Origin: an uncultured Oscillospiraceae bacterium
Lineage (GTDB): Bacteria; Bacillota; Clostridia; Oscillospirales; Oscillospiraceae
Reading direction: 5' to 3'
Assembly (NCBI GenBank): GCA_934573945.1
Contig: CAKTMQ010000008.1
Location: 1-28,169 of the forward strand
Length of the DNA stretch: 28,169 nucleotides
The notes under the pieces were generated by a model. The model was not told the origin of the DNA. It saw only the letters and a list, made by a program, of their open reading frames with translations, and did no database searches. The number at the start of each line of letters is the position of its first letter. The first letter of the stretch is position 1. A program made the position numbers and the translations under genes. Shown here piece by piece: positions 1 through 7,857 of the stretch.

Positions 1-639
1 ATGATCAACCGCGAGCCCCATCCCGTGGATCGTGACCTGAAGATGACCCGTCCCGCTTTCGGCGGCCACCTGATGGCTTCCATCATCTGCCCCCGCTTCC
101 GTCCCGCCATGGCCACTGTGCGCCCCGGCGTGATGAAGAAGCGCGTGTGCAAGAAGGACGCTGAGATCCTGCATCCCGCGTTTGCTCTGGAAGCCGCTGA
201 CATCCACACCGAGGTCACCGAGACCGTCAAGGCCGCCAAGAAGCTGGTCGACCTGATCGGTGCTGACTTCATCGTGTCCGTTGGCCGTGGTATCTCCAAG
301 GACGTGGAGAAGGGCATCAAGCTGGCCGAGGAGCTGGCGGAAGTCCTGGGCGGCGTCGTGGGTTCCTCCCGCGCCTGCGTGGACTCCGGCTGGATCTCCG
401 CTGACCATCAGGTCGGCCAGACCGGCAAGACCGTCCATCCCAAGGTCTATGTTGCTCTGGGTATCTCCGGCGCTATCCAGCACAAGGCTGGTATGCAGGA
501 TTCCGAGTGCATCATCGCCGTCAACAAGAACGAGACCGCTCCCATCTTCGAGGTTGCCGATTACGGCATCACCGGCGATCTGTTCAAGGTCGTTCCCGAG
601 CTGATCGAGTCCATCAAGGCTGCCAAGGCCGCCAAGTAA
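1..639 (+). CDS. etfA: Electron transfer flavoprotein alpha subunit, C-terminal part (5' end cut off)
   Basis: EtfA pairs with EtfB to carry electrons between flavin dehydrogenases (in Clostridia often butyryl-CoA dehydrogenase, with flavin bifurcation) and other carriers in the cytoplasm. The 212 visible residues match the family's C-terminal half. They include the TRPAFGG and ATVRPGVM blocks and then the FAD-binding domain with SSRACVDSGW, QVGQTGKTVHP, GISGAIQHKAGM and ADYGITGDL. Full-length EtfA is over 300 residues. The frame is open at base 1, so the ATG at base 1 is probably an internal methionine and the gene begins outside the window. A strong terminator follows directly, so etfA ends its operon. 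It has no evident link to the surface-polysaccharide genes. Identification is secure; the partner dehydrogenase is not visible. Confidence 0.95.
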   Translation: MINREPHPVDRDLKMTRPAFGGHLMASIICPRFRPAMATVRPGVMKKRVCKKDAEILHPAFALEAADIHTEVTETVKAAKKLVDLIGADFIVSVGRGISKDVEKGIKLAEELAEVLGGVVGSSRACVDSGWISADHQVGQTGKTVHPKVYVALGISGAIQHKAGMQDSECIIAVNKNETAPIFEVADYGITGDLFKVVPELIESIKAAKAAK

Positions 640-660
640 GGTTCGATACTCTCATATTAT

Positions 661-696
661 AAAAAGCAGGCTGTCCATCGGACAGCCTGCTTTTTT
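661..696 (+). terminator. Rho-independent terminator of etfA
   Basis: A 16-bp perfect stem (661-676 with 680-695, core GCAGGCTGTCC/GGACAGCCTGC) has a 3-base loop and ends in a run of six T, 22 bases after the etfA stop. Confidence 0.93.
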
Positions 697-702
697 GCTG
701 AG

Positions 703-737
703 AAAAAGCGCCCCTGCGGTGTATACCGCAGGGGCGC
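703..737 (-). terminator. Rho-independent terminator of the minus-strand LRR/Fn3 gene
   Basis: A 13-bp perfect GC-rich stem (708-720 with 725-737, core GCGCCCCTGCGGT) has a 4-base loop. Read on the minus strand it is followed by five T (703-707) and lies 7 bases beyond the stop codon of the gene ending at 745. With the etfA terminator it separates two convergent transcription units. Confidence 0.9.
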
Positions 738-744
738 AGGAGGT

Positions 745-3700
745 TTATTTTGTGCTGAGGGAATACCCTTTCTGGGAGGGGCAGAAGCTGCTGTAAACAG
801 CGCTGGTGCCGCTGCCCTTCATGGCACGCACCGTGTAATAGTAGACGTGCCCGGCCTCGGCGGTGGTGTCCTTCCAGTAGGCGGCGGAGGTGCGGCGGAC
901 GATCTTGAAGGAGCCCTTGGCGCCGGTATCGGAGCGGTAGACCTCATACTGCGTGGCGCCGGTCACCTTGCTCCAGCCGATAACAGTGCAGCCATCGGCG
1001 GCCTGCTCCAGATACATGGAGGGCGTGGCCAAAGCCGGGACGCTGACGGACTTGGCGGCGCAGAAGTCTCCGTAGACAGCGCTGGTGCCGCTGCCTTTCA
1101 TGGCGCGCACCACGTAGTAATAAGTCTTTCCAGCTGCGGCGCCGGTGTCCTGCCAGCTGGTGGCGGTGGTGCGGCGGACGATCCTGAAGGTGCCTGCCTT
1201 GCCGCTGTCGGAGCGGTACACCTCATACTGTGCCGCGCCGGTGACAGCCGACCAGCGGACGTCAACGACGCTGGTGATGGTGTTGAGCCCCAGCATCATG
1301 GAGGGGGTATCCAGCGGCGCCGGGCAGCGGAAAGAGACAGGGTCGCAGAAGAGTCCGTAGACCACATCGGGCGCCGTGCCGTTGATGGCGCGCACCTTGT
1401 AGTAATAATTGGTGCGGGCTGCGGCGTTAGTATCGGTATAGGTCAGGCCGGAGGTACGGCGGACGATGGAGAAGCTCTTGCCGTCAGTGGAGCGGTAGAC
1501 CTCATAGGCGGTGGCGTTGTCCACCTTCTGCCAGCTGAGGAGCGGCTTACGGCTGCTGTCAAGCGACGCCGTCACCACGGGTACGTCCAGCTCCACGGCG
1601 GTGCAGCGGCAGAACTCCATATAGCTGATGGCGCTGGAGACGCTGCCGTTGACAGCGCGGAGTCGGTACCAGTATTCGGTGCCGCCCTGAGCGGTGGTGT
1701 CGGTATAGGTGAGAGCGGAGGTGCGGCAGAGAATTTGCCATCCATCAGCAAGATCATTCCAGCGGTGGATCTCGTACCGTGTGGCACCGCTGACCTTGTC
1801 CCAGCTGATGACGGGCTGGCCCAGCTTGTTGACCTCGGTACGGAGGACGGGCGTGGCCAGCGTGGGAGTAAAGGCAATCTCAGTCGATTGGCTGAAAGCG
1901 CCCGGGTTGCCATTGGCGTCGATGGCGCGCACCTTAAAGGCGTAGGTGGCGCCGTCTGTCATAGAGCGGTCAGAGGTGAAGGAGGTCTCCTTCTGAATAT
2001 CCCAGAGAGAGAACCAAGTGTCGCCGAGATTGCCGCTGACCTCACTGAGCCAGATCTCATAGGATGCCGCGCCGCTGACCGGGTTCCAGCGAATGTAGGG
2101 CATGCCGCCGCTGACAGTGGTGCTGGCGGTAAAGGTGGGGGCGGCAAGAGCGGCGCTGCCGGTGCAGGTGAGGGTGGCCGCACGCAGGGCGTTGTTGCCG
2201 GCGCTGATACGCATATGATCCCAGTCTGTCCGGCTGCCGGTGAAGCGCACGGAGGTGAGGGAAGTACAGCCGTTGAAAGCGTCCTTCGCGATGGACATGA
2301 CGCTGCCGGGGATGGTGATGCTGCGCAGGCTGGTGCAGCCCCAGAACATTCGCCAGGCGATGTTGCTTATGCCCTCCGGCAGTACAATGCTCTGAAGGCT
2401 GGTGCAGCCCGCGAAGGTGCAGCCGCCGGTGCTGCGCAGCGTACTGGGCAGGGAGACAGTGCGCAGGCTGGTACAGTAGAAGAAAAGATCGCCGCTGACC
2501 CACTCCACGCCCTCGGGGATGACGATGGAGGTGAGACGCTCACAGTAGTAGAATACATTGGCGTCCAGGTAGACCAATGTGTTGGGCAGGGAGACGGCGG
2601 TGAGATTTCTGCAGTAGGCAAATGCACATTTGCCGATGCTGGTGACGCCGGGGTTGACCACCACCTTCCGGATGGTGTCCAGCAGTTCATCGGTGCACCA
2701 GGGTGCGGGCATATAGTCGTCGCCATCATTGATCCAGCCATATTCATACATTTCACCGGTGCCGCTGATGATGAGTGTGCCGTCGGACAGCGTCCAGGTC
2801 AGGTCATCGCCGCAGGTGCCGCCGGCCTCGGCCACGCCGGTGCACTGGATGGCCTTGGCGTCGCAGAAGTCGCCGTAAACGGTGCTGCTGCCGGTACCCT
2901 TGATAGCGCGAACCTTATAGGAATAGTGGGTGCCGACGACGGCGTTGGTCTCGGTGAACCGGGAGCCGGAGGTGCGGTAGATGATGGAGAAGTTCTTGCC
3001 GTCCGTGGCGTGATAGACCTCGTACTGGGTGGCGCCGTCCACCTTTGTCCAGCTGACCACCGGCTTACCGGTGCTGTTGTCCAGCGTCAGCGTTATCTGG
3101 GGCGTGCCCAGCAGGGCGGGGCAGCGGATGGAAGCGCTGGCGCAGAAGCTGCCGCTGTAGCTGCCGTTGATGGCGCGTACCTTATAGTAGTAGGTGGTGC
3201 GGGGCACGGCGCTGGTGTCGGTGTAGGTCAGGCCGGAGGTGCGGCGAATGATGGAGAAGGTCTTGCCGTCGGTGGAGCGATAGACCTCATACTGTGCCGC
3301 GTTGGCCGCCTTTGTCCAGGTGATGACCGGCTTGCCGTCGGAAAGAGACAGCGTCATGGCGGGTACGCCCAGCACGGGGGCGGTGCACTTGATGGACTGT
3401 GCGGCGCAGAACTTGCCGCTGGCGCCGCCGTTGATGGCGCGTACTACATAGTAATAGGTGGTGCCCACCGCCGTGCTGGTGTCGGTGTAGGAAAGGCCGG
3501 TGGTACGGCGGATGATCTTATAGCTGCCCGCCGCACCGGTGGTGGAGCGGTAGACCTCGTACTGGGCGGCGTTGACGGCCTTCGTCCAGCTGATGACCGG
3601 CTTGCCGTCGCTGCCCCTGGACAGGGTCATGACGGGGATGCCGGGCGTATTGGCACTGTAGTGGATGGTGGGATGGGTAGTGAGGTTCAGGTTGCCCTCC

Positions 3701-4458
3701 GCTATCTGGATGGCCTTCCACTGCTGCTGGGTGCCGTTGTAATAGACGTCATTGATGTTGAGCGCACCGGAGGTGGCGCCCTGATCGATCTTCGTCAGGG
3801 AAACGGGGAGATACAGCGTGGAAAGGGCACTGCAGTCCTCAAAGGCGAACTGGCCGATGGCGGTGACGCCCTCGGAGACGGTAACGGTCTGGAGCTTGGT
3901 GCAGTTGGCAAACAGACTCTCCTCGATGGTGGTCAGCCGCCGGGGGATCCGGACAGCGGTGAGACCGGTGCAGCCTGCAAAGACCTCTGCGCCGGTATTG
4001 CGCAGCGAGTCGGGCAGGGAGACGGTGCACAGTCCGGTGCACTCGCTGAAAGCGCCGAAGCCCAGATGGATGACACCCTCGGGCACGGTGACGGCGGTGA
4101 GGCCGGTGCAGCGGTAGAAGGCGTAGTCGCAGATGTGGGTCACGCTGCCGGGGATGGTGACGCTGCGCAGGTTGGTGCAGAACCGGAAGGCGCAGCTGCC
4201 GACGGTGGTGACACCGTCCTCGATGACCACGGCGGTGATCTGATCACGGCAGGTGTCCCAGGCGGGCTTTGTGGAATAGCTGTAGCCCTCCATTTCACCG
4301 GTGCCGCTGATGGTCAGCGTGCCGCCGGACAGTGTCCAGGTCACATTTTTGCCGCAGGAGCCCTCGGTGGCGGTGGTAGTGTCTGCCCAGACGGTGACAG
4401 GCAGCATGGTGCACACCATCACCAGCGCCAGCAGTGCGGACAGCAGTCGTTTTTTCAC
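745..4458 (-). CDS. Secreted BspA-type leucine-rich repeat / Fn3-like repeat protein
   Basis: A large secreted protein of 1237 residues, probably binding or adhesive; no catalytic domain was recognised. It starts at a GTG (4458-4456) with AAGGAGA at 4473-4467, 8 bases upstream. A signal peptide (MKKRLLSALLALVMV..., likely cut after VWA near residue 25) is followed by a CGKNVTWTLSGGTLTISGTGEM module. LRR block one follows (about residues 60-270; repeats with IPGSVT..AF..CTGL) and ends in the familiar YNGTQQQW..I closing motif. Three Fn3-like modules follow (about 270-540). A second CGDDLTWTLSDGTLIISGTGEM module and LRR block fill about 543-770, and five more Fn3-like modules reach the C-terminus. 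No LPXTG, SLH or choline-binding anchor is visible. The LRR type is that of bacterial BspA proteins (LRR_5 family); ligand unknown. It is monocistronic, with its own promoter and terminator. Confidence 0.9.
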   Translation of the reverse strand: MKKRLLSALLALVMVCTMLPVTVWADTTTATEGSCGKNVTWTLSGGTLTISGTGEMEGYSYSTKPAWDTCRDQITAVVIEDGVTTVGSCAFRFCTNLRSVTIPGSVTHICDYAFYRCTGLTAVTVPEGVIHLGFGAFSECTGLCTVSLPDSLRNTGAEVFAGCTGLTAVRIPRRLTTIEESLFANCTKLQTVTVSEGVTAIGQFAFEDCSALSTLYLPVSLTKIDQGATSGALNINDVYYNGTQQQWKAIQIAEGNLNLTTHPTIHYSANTPGIPVMTLSRGSDGKPVISWTKAVNAAQYEVYRSTTGAAGSYKIIRRTTGLSYTDTSTAVGTTYYYVVRAINGGASGKFCAAQSIKCTAPVLGVPAMTLSLSDGKPVITWTKAANAAQYEVYRSTDGKTFSIIRRTSGLTYTDTSAVPRTTYYYKVRAINGSYSGSFCASASIRCPALLGTPQITLTLDNSTGKPVVSWTKVDGATQYEVYHATDGKNFSIIYRTSGSRFTETNAVVGTHYSYKVRAIKGTGSSTVYGDFCDAKAIQCTGVAEAGGTCGDDLTWTLSDGTLIISGTGEMYEYGWINDGDDYMPAPWCTDELLDTIRKVVVNPGVTSIGKCAFAYCRNLTAVSLPNTLVYLDANVFYYCERLTSIVIPEGVEWVSGDLFFYCTSLRTVSLPSTLRSTGGCTFAGCTSLQSIVLPEGISNIAWRMFWGCTSLRSITIPGSVMSIAKDAFNGCTSLTSVRFTGSRTDWDHMRISAGNNALRAATLTCTGSAALAAPTFTASTTVSGGMPYIRWNPVSGAASYEIWLSEVSGNLGDTWFSLWDIQKETSFTSDRSMTDGATYAFKVRAIDANGNPGAFSQSTEIAFTPTLATPVLRTEVNKLGQPVISWDKVSGATRYEIHRWNDLADGWQILCRTSALTYTDTTAQGGTEYWYRLRAVNGSVSSAISYMEFCRCTAVELDVPVVTASLDSSRKPLLSWQKVDNATAYEVYRSTDGKSFSIVRRTSGLTYTDTNAAARTNYYYKVRAINGTAPDVVYGLFCDPVSFRCPAPLDTPSMMLGLNTITSVVDVRWSAVTGAAQYEVYRSDSGKAGTFRIVRRTTATSWQDTGAAAGKTYYYVVRAMKGSGTSAVYGDFCAAKSVSVPALATPSMYLEQAADGCTVIGWSKVTGATQYEVYRSDTGAKGSFKIVRRTSAAYWKDTTAEAGHVYYYTVRAMKGSGTSAVYSSFCPSQKGYSLSTK
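751..2150 (-). repeat. Five Fn3-like modules (C-terminal array of the LRR protein)
   Basis: Five successive modules of about 85-95 residues follow the pattern P-x-W-x-x-V-x-x-A-x-x-YE(V/I)-(Y/W/H), then RTS..L.YTDT, then YYY.VRA. The first two (ASYEIWLSEVSG, TRYEIHRWND) are the most diverged. The last three resemble the modules in the three secreted proteins downstream of 17883. Confidence 0.8.
2160..2830 (-). repeat. Second BspA-type LRR block
   Basis: About six to seven 23-residue repeats of the form (L/I)xx(V/I)x(L/I)Pxx(L/V)xx(I/L)xxxxFxxCxxL, preceded by the CGDDLTWTLSDGTLIISGTGEM module and closed by FTGSRTDWDHMRI. It copies the architecture of the N-terminal block at about 3650-4400. 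Confidence 0.8.
2840..3650 (-). repeat. Three Fn3-like modules between the two LRR blocks
   Basis: Three modules with the cores KPVISWTKAVNAAQYEVYRS, KPVITWTKAANAAQYEVYRS and KPVVSWTKVDGATQYEVYHA. Each ends in a C-x6-C strand (CAAQSIKC, CASASIRC, CDAKAIQC). Confidence 0.8.
3650..4400 (-). repeat. First BspA-type LRR block
   Basis: About seven LRR_5-type repeats (e.g. IPGSVTHICDYAFYRCTGL, VPEGVIHLGFGAFSECTGL) follow the CGKNVTWTLSGGTLTISGTGEM module, after the signal peptide. Confidence 0.8.
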
Positions 4459-4480
4459 AGGTGATCTCTCCTTTCTTGCG

Positions 4481-4514
4481 CGGCCGCTCTATGCATGATG
4501 CACAACAGCGGCCG
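4481..4514 (-). repeat. Inverted repeat in the LRR gene 5' leader
   Basis: CGGCCGCT (4481-4488) and AGCGGCCG (4507-4514) form an 8-bp perfect stem with an 18-base loop. Given the minus-strand promoter at 4528-4555, the stem would lie near the very 5' end of the transcript. It could protect the mRNA or be an operator; the role is not known. Confidence 0.5.
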
Positions 4515-4527
4515 TATACACTTCTTT

Positions 4528-4555
4528 ATCATAGCACGATCGTCACAAAAAGCAA
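4528..4555 (-). promoter_or_regulatory. Predicted sigma-A promoter of the LRR/Fn3 gene
   Basis: On the minus strand: -35 TTGCTT (4555-4550), 16-bp spacer, -10 TATGAT (4533-4528). A start near 4521 gives a leader of about 63 bases before the GTG. Confidence 0.65.
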
Positions 4556-4669
4556 CCTTTTGAGCAAAAAACGCGGGGGGAAATGTGCCGCCTGGCAGCA
4601 TAGGCGCGGGATGCGGGTCAAAAACCGTGAGGAAGAATGTGGAAAAAGACGGCAGGAGCCGTTATTTTC

Positions 4670-4698
4670 TTGCTTTTACAGGGAAAGAGTGCTACAAT
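4670..4698 (+). promoter_or_regulatory. Predicted sigma-A promoter of the polysaccharide operon
   Basis: -35 TTGCTT (4670-4675), exact 17-bp spacer, -10 TACAAT (4693-4698). A start near 4705 gives a leader of about 60 bases before the rmlA-like ATG. No clear operator or attenuator was seen in the leader. Confidence 0.7.
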
Positions 4699-4765
4699 GT
4701 ATAAAATAGTGCGTACTGTCGGAAGCGGCAGCGCGCAGAGAAAATAAGAGGTTCGGAGGAGCTGT

Positions 4766-5635
4766 ATGAAGGGTATTATTCTGGCCGGAGGAAGCGGTAC
4801 CCGCCTGTACCCGGTGACAAAGGCAATTTCCAAACAGATCATCCCTATTTACGATAAACCCATGATCTATTATCCGCTGTCCACACTGATGCTGGCAGGC
4901 ATCCGGGAGATCCTGATCATCTCCACGGAGCGGGATGTGCCGATGTTCCGGGAGCTGCTGGGAGACGGCAGCCAGCTGGGTCTGCAGCTGAGCTATGCCG
5001 TGCAGGAAAAGCCCAACGGTCTGGCGGAGGCGTTCATCATCGGTGAGGAATTTATCGGGGATGACCATGTGTCCCTGATCCTGGGCGACAACATTTTCTA
5101 CGGCGGCTATCTCTCCATGGCGCTCTCCCGCGCCGCGCAGGTGGAGGAGGGCGCAGTGATCTTCGGCTACCGTGTGCCCAATCCCCAGGATTTCGGCGTG
5201 GTGGAGTTCAACGCGGCCGGTGAGGTGGTGTCCATTGAGGAAAAGCCCGCCCAGCCCCGCTCCAACTATGCGGTGCCGGGTCTGTATTTCTATGACAACG
5301 ACGTGGTGTCCATCGCCAAGGCGGTGAAGCCCTCCGCCCGGGGGGAGAAGGAGATCACCGCCGTCAACAACGAGTATCTGCGGCGGGGCAAGCTGCGGGT
5401 GGAGCTGTTCGGGCGCGGCATGGCGTGGCTGGACACCGGTACCCACGACGGCATGATGGAGGCCTCCAACTTTGTGTCTATCGTCCAGCGGCGGCAGGGA
5501 CTGTACATCTCCTGCATCGAGGAGATCGCCTACCGCAAGGGGTATATCGACAAGGAGCAGCTGCTGCGTCTGGCGGAGCCGCTGCTGAAAACGGAGTACG
5601 GACGCTACCTCGTCCGGACGGCAGAGGAGAACTGA
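4766..5635 (+). CDS. rmlA: Glucose-1-phosphate thymidylyltransferase
   Basis: RmlA (RfbA) makes dTDP-glucose from glucose-1-phosphate and dTTP in the cytoplasm, the entry step to dTDP-deoxysugars. The 289 residues match the usual family length. The N-terminus carries the nucleotidyltransferase signature [11 protein letters not shown] (about residues 8-18), followed by [39 protein letters not shown] and the late [14 protein letters not shown] block typical of RmlA. GGAGGA at 4755-4760 sits 5 bases before the ATG. It is the first gene of the operon, directly downstream of a good promoter, and rmlB starts 2 bases after its stop. RmlC and RmlD are not in the window, so the pathway here probably does not lead straight to rhamnose. 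Confidence 0.96.
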   Translation: MKGIILAGGSGTRLYPVTKAISKQIIPIYDKPMIYYPLSTLMLAGIREILIISTERDVPMFRELLGDGSQLGLQLSYAVQEKPNGLAEAFIIGEEFIGDDHVSLILGDNIFYGGYLSMALSRAAQVEEGAVIFGYRVPNPQDFGVVEFNAAGEVVSIEEKPAQPRSNYAVPGLYFYDNDVVSIAKAVKPSARGEKEITAVNNEYLRRGKLRVELFGRGMAWLDTGTHDGMMEASNFVSIVQRRQGLYISCIEEIAYRKGYIDKEQLLRLAEPLLKTEYGRYLVRTAEEN

Positions 5636-5637
5636 GA

Positions 5638-6690
5638 ATGAAGAAAATGCTTGTGACCGGCGGCGCCGGCTTTATCGGCTCCAACTTTGTCCGCTACGTA
5701 CTGGCGCAGTATCCCGCGGTGGAAGTGGTCAATCTGGACGCGCTGACCTATGCGGGCAATCTGGAGAATCTGACGGATGTGCAGGACGATCCCCGCTATA
5801 CCTTCGTCAAGGGGGACATCCGCGACCGGCAGCTGGCGGCGGAGCTGTTCGCCAGATACGACTTTGACACGGTGGTGAATTTTGCCGCCGAATCCCACGT
5901 GGATCGCAGCATCACGGAGCCGGAGCTGTTCCTGACCACCAATATCATCGGTACGCAGACACTGCTGGACGCGGCGCGCCACGCATGGGCACTGGAACCG
6001 GACAACAAATACTGCCGGGAGTACAGGGAGGGCGTCCGTTTTCTGCAGGTGTCCACCGACGAGGTGTACGGCGCGCTGGGCAAGACGGGATTCTTTACGG
6101 AGACCACACCTCTCTCGCCCAACAGCCCCTATTCCGCCTCCAAGACCAGCGCGGATCTGATCGTGCGGGCGTACCACGAGACCTTCGGTATGCCGGTGAA
6201 CATCACCCGCTGCTCCAATAACTACGGCCCCTACCAGTTCCCCGAGAAGCTGATCCCGCTGATGATCCACAACTGCCTGCAGGACAAGGCTCTGCCGGTG
6301 TACGGTGACGGGATGCAGATTCGCGACTGGCTGTATGTGGAGGATCACTGCTCCGCCATCTGCACGGTGCTGGAGAAGGGCGAGATCGGACAGATCTACA
6401 ACATCGGCGGCAACAATGAAAAGGCCAACATCGAGATCGTCAAGCTGCTGCTGCGTGAGCTGGGCAAGGGCGAGGAGCTGATCACCTACGTGAAGGATCG
6501 CCCGGGACACGATAGGCGCTATGCCATCGACAACAGCAAGATCACCAGCCAGCTGGGGTGGGCGCCTGCCTACACCTTTGACGTGGGCATGAAAAAGACC
6601 ATCGACTGGTATCTCAGCCATCAGGACTGGATGGAACGGGTGACCTCCGGCGCGTACCAGTCCTATTACGAGAAAATGTACCGCCAGTAA
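5638..6690 (+). CDS. rmlB: dTDP-glucose 4,6-dehydratase
   Basis: RmlB (RfbB) converts dTDP-glucose to dTDP-4-keto-6-deoxyglucose, the branch point for deoxy- and amino-deoxysugars. It is an extended SDR of 350 residues. The NAD-binding loop TGGAGFIGSNFVRY lies near the N-terminus, followed by NLDALTYAGN, AAESHVDRSI and STDEVYG. The catalytic pair is YSASK (Tyr165, Lys169). The later blocks NITRCSNNYGPYQFPEKLIP and RPGHDRRYAIDNSKI are typical of true RmlB. The ATG at 5638 was chosen because it lies 2 bases after the rmlA stop and gives the exact RmlB N-terminus; a longer in-frame extension upstream only overlaps rmlA. Confidence 0.96.
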   Translation: MKKMLVTGGAGFIGSNFVRYVLAQYPAVEVVNLDALTYAGNLENLTDVQDDPRYTFVKGDIRDRQLAAELFARYDFDTVVNFAAESHVDRSITEPELFLTTNIIGTQTLLDAARHAWALEPDNKYCREYREGVRFLQVSTDEVYGALGKTGFFTETTPLSPNSPYSASKTSADLIVRAYHETFGMPVNITRCSNNYGPYQFPEKLIPLMIHNCLQDKALPVYGDGMQIRDWLYVEDHCSAICTVLEKGEIGQIYNIGGNNEKANIEIVKLLLRELGKGEELITYVKDRPGHDRRYAIDNSKITSQLGWAPAYTFDVGMKKTIDWYLSHQDWMERVTSGAYQSYYEKMYRQ

Positions 6691-6709
6691 GCGGCGGGAG
6701 GGACAGACA

Positions 6710-7810
6710 ATGGATAAGATTTTGGTTACACGATCCTCCATGCCGCCGTTTGAGGAGTACATGGAGGAGATCCGTGATATATGGGACAACCGCTGGCTGA
6801 CCAACATGGGAGCGAAGCACCAGAAGTTGGTGGAGGAGCTGAAAGCCTGCCTGCAGGTGGAGAACGTGTCGCTGTTCTGCAACGGTCATCAGGCGCTGGA
6901 GGCGGCGCTGGCACAGTTCCCCCGGGGCGGCGAGGTCATCACCACGCCGTTTACCTATGGCTCCACCACGCTGGCCATCGCCCGCGCCGGATTGGTGCCG
7001 GTGTTCTGCGACATCGAGGAGGAGCAGTATACGCTGGATCCGGAGAAGATCGAGCCGCTGATCACGGACAAGACCGTGGCCATCCTGCCGGTTCACGTCT
7101 ACGGGCATATCTGCCGGTGGCAGCGGATCCGCGAGATCGCGGACAAGCACGGGCTGAAGGTCATCTACGACGCGGCGCACGCCTTCGGCGTCAGCGAGAA
7201 CGGCGTCAATGCTGCCGTGATGGGCGATGTGTCCATGTTCAGCTTTCATGCCACCAAGGTGTTCCACACGGTGGAGGGCGGCTGCCTGGCGTATAATGAC
7301 GGATCCCTTGAGCCGTTCTTCACGGCGTGGGAGAAGTTCGGTATGTACGACGGCGAGCAGGCAGAGCTGATGGGCACCAACGCCAAGATGACGGAGTTTT
7401 CCGCCGCCATGGGGCTTTGCAACCTGCGGCATCTGGACGAGCAGATCGACTGCCGCCGTCAGGCGGCGGAGCGTTACCGCCGGCGGCTGAACGGCCGCTG
7501 CGGCATCGTGCTGTCACCGGAGCAGACGGGCGTTGTGTTCAACTACGCCTATATGCCGGTGCGGTTCCTGCCGGAAGAGCTGGGTTATGACCGCAATGCG
7601 GTGATGGATGCGCTGGCAGGGCAGGAGATCTTCGCCCGGAAGTATTTCTATCCGCTGACGTCGGCATTTCCGCTGGTGCAGCAGAACTATCCGGTACAGG
7701 CAACGCCGCTGGCACAGAAGGTGTCAGAGGAGATCCTGTGCCTGCCGCTGTACGCAGACCTGACTGCGGAGCAGGTAGATCGCATCTGCGATGTGATCAC
7801 CGGGCTGTAA
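6710..7810 (+). CDS. DegT/DnrJ/EryC1/StrS-family sugar aminotransferase (VioA/WecE-like)
   Basis: A PLP-dependent aminotransferase of 366 residues, expected to aminate the keto sugar made by RmlB and give a dTDP-4-amino-4,6-dideoxyhexose. Visible family features are WLTNMGAKH near the N-terminus, ITTPFTYGSTTLA, PVHVYGHICRW, YDAAHAFGV (Asp154, contacting the PLP ring nitrogen) and SFHATKVFHTVEGG with the Schiff-base lysine at about Lys183. The DAAHAFG and SFHATK-type motifs recall VioA-like (dTDP-viosamine) enzymes from memory, but WecE (Fuc4N) or 3-aminotransferases of the same family cannot be excluded by eye. It lies 19 bases after rmlB. Substrate position and stereochemistry are inferred. 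Confidence 0.88.
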   Translation: MDKILVTRSSMPPFEEYMEEIRDIWDNRWLTNMGAKHQKLVEELKACLQVENVSLFCNGHQALEAALAQFPRGGEVITTPFTYGSTTLAIARAGLVPVFCDIEEEQYTLDPEKIEPLITDKTVAILPVHVYGHICRWQRIREIADKHGLKVIYDAAHAFGVSENGVNAAVMGDVSMFSFHATKVFHTVEGGCLAYNDGSLEPFFTAWEKFGMYDGEQAELMGTNAKMTEFSAAMGLCNLRHLDEQIDCRRQAAERYRRRLNGRCGIVLSPEQTGVVFNYAYMPVRFLPEELGYDRNAVMDALAGQEIFARKYFYPLTSAFPLVQQNYPVQATPLAQKVSEEILCLPLYADLTAEQVDRICDVITGL

Positions 7811-7857
7811 GGTGCGGACGGCGGAACGACGCGGAAAACAGGAGGAGGGCTGACGCC

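Larger units (their letters stand above)
4459..4765. other. Divergent intergenic region
   Basis: This stretch of about 307 bases separates the minus-strand LRR gene from the plus-strand polysaccharide operon. It holds one promoter for each direction (listed separately), an inverted repeat in the LRR gene leader and both ribosome binding sites. The middle (about 4560-4665) shows no convincing coding frame or known RNA motif. Short frames here lack good ribosome binding sites and were not called. Confidence 0.7.

Noticed and set aside
847..4464. A plus-strand frame of 1205 codons opposite the LRR/Fn3 gene
   Set aside because: It is a shadow of the GC-rich, repetitive Fn3/LRR coding strand: Gly/Ala-rich repeats such as AGVGVGKAGGTADD, no ribosome binding site, no known domain. 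The minus frame has a signal peptide and clear domains.
4434..4709. A 91-codon plus-strand frame in the divergent intergenic region
   Set aside because: It spans both predicted promoters and the LRR gene start, has no ribosome binding site and an unconvincing composition.
7738..7857. Upstream extension of the DUF4422 gene
   Set aside because: It overlaps the aminotransferase and adds a peptide unlike the family; the ATG at 7858 has a strong ribosome binding site.
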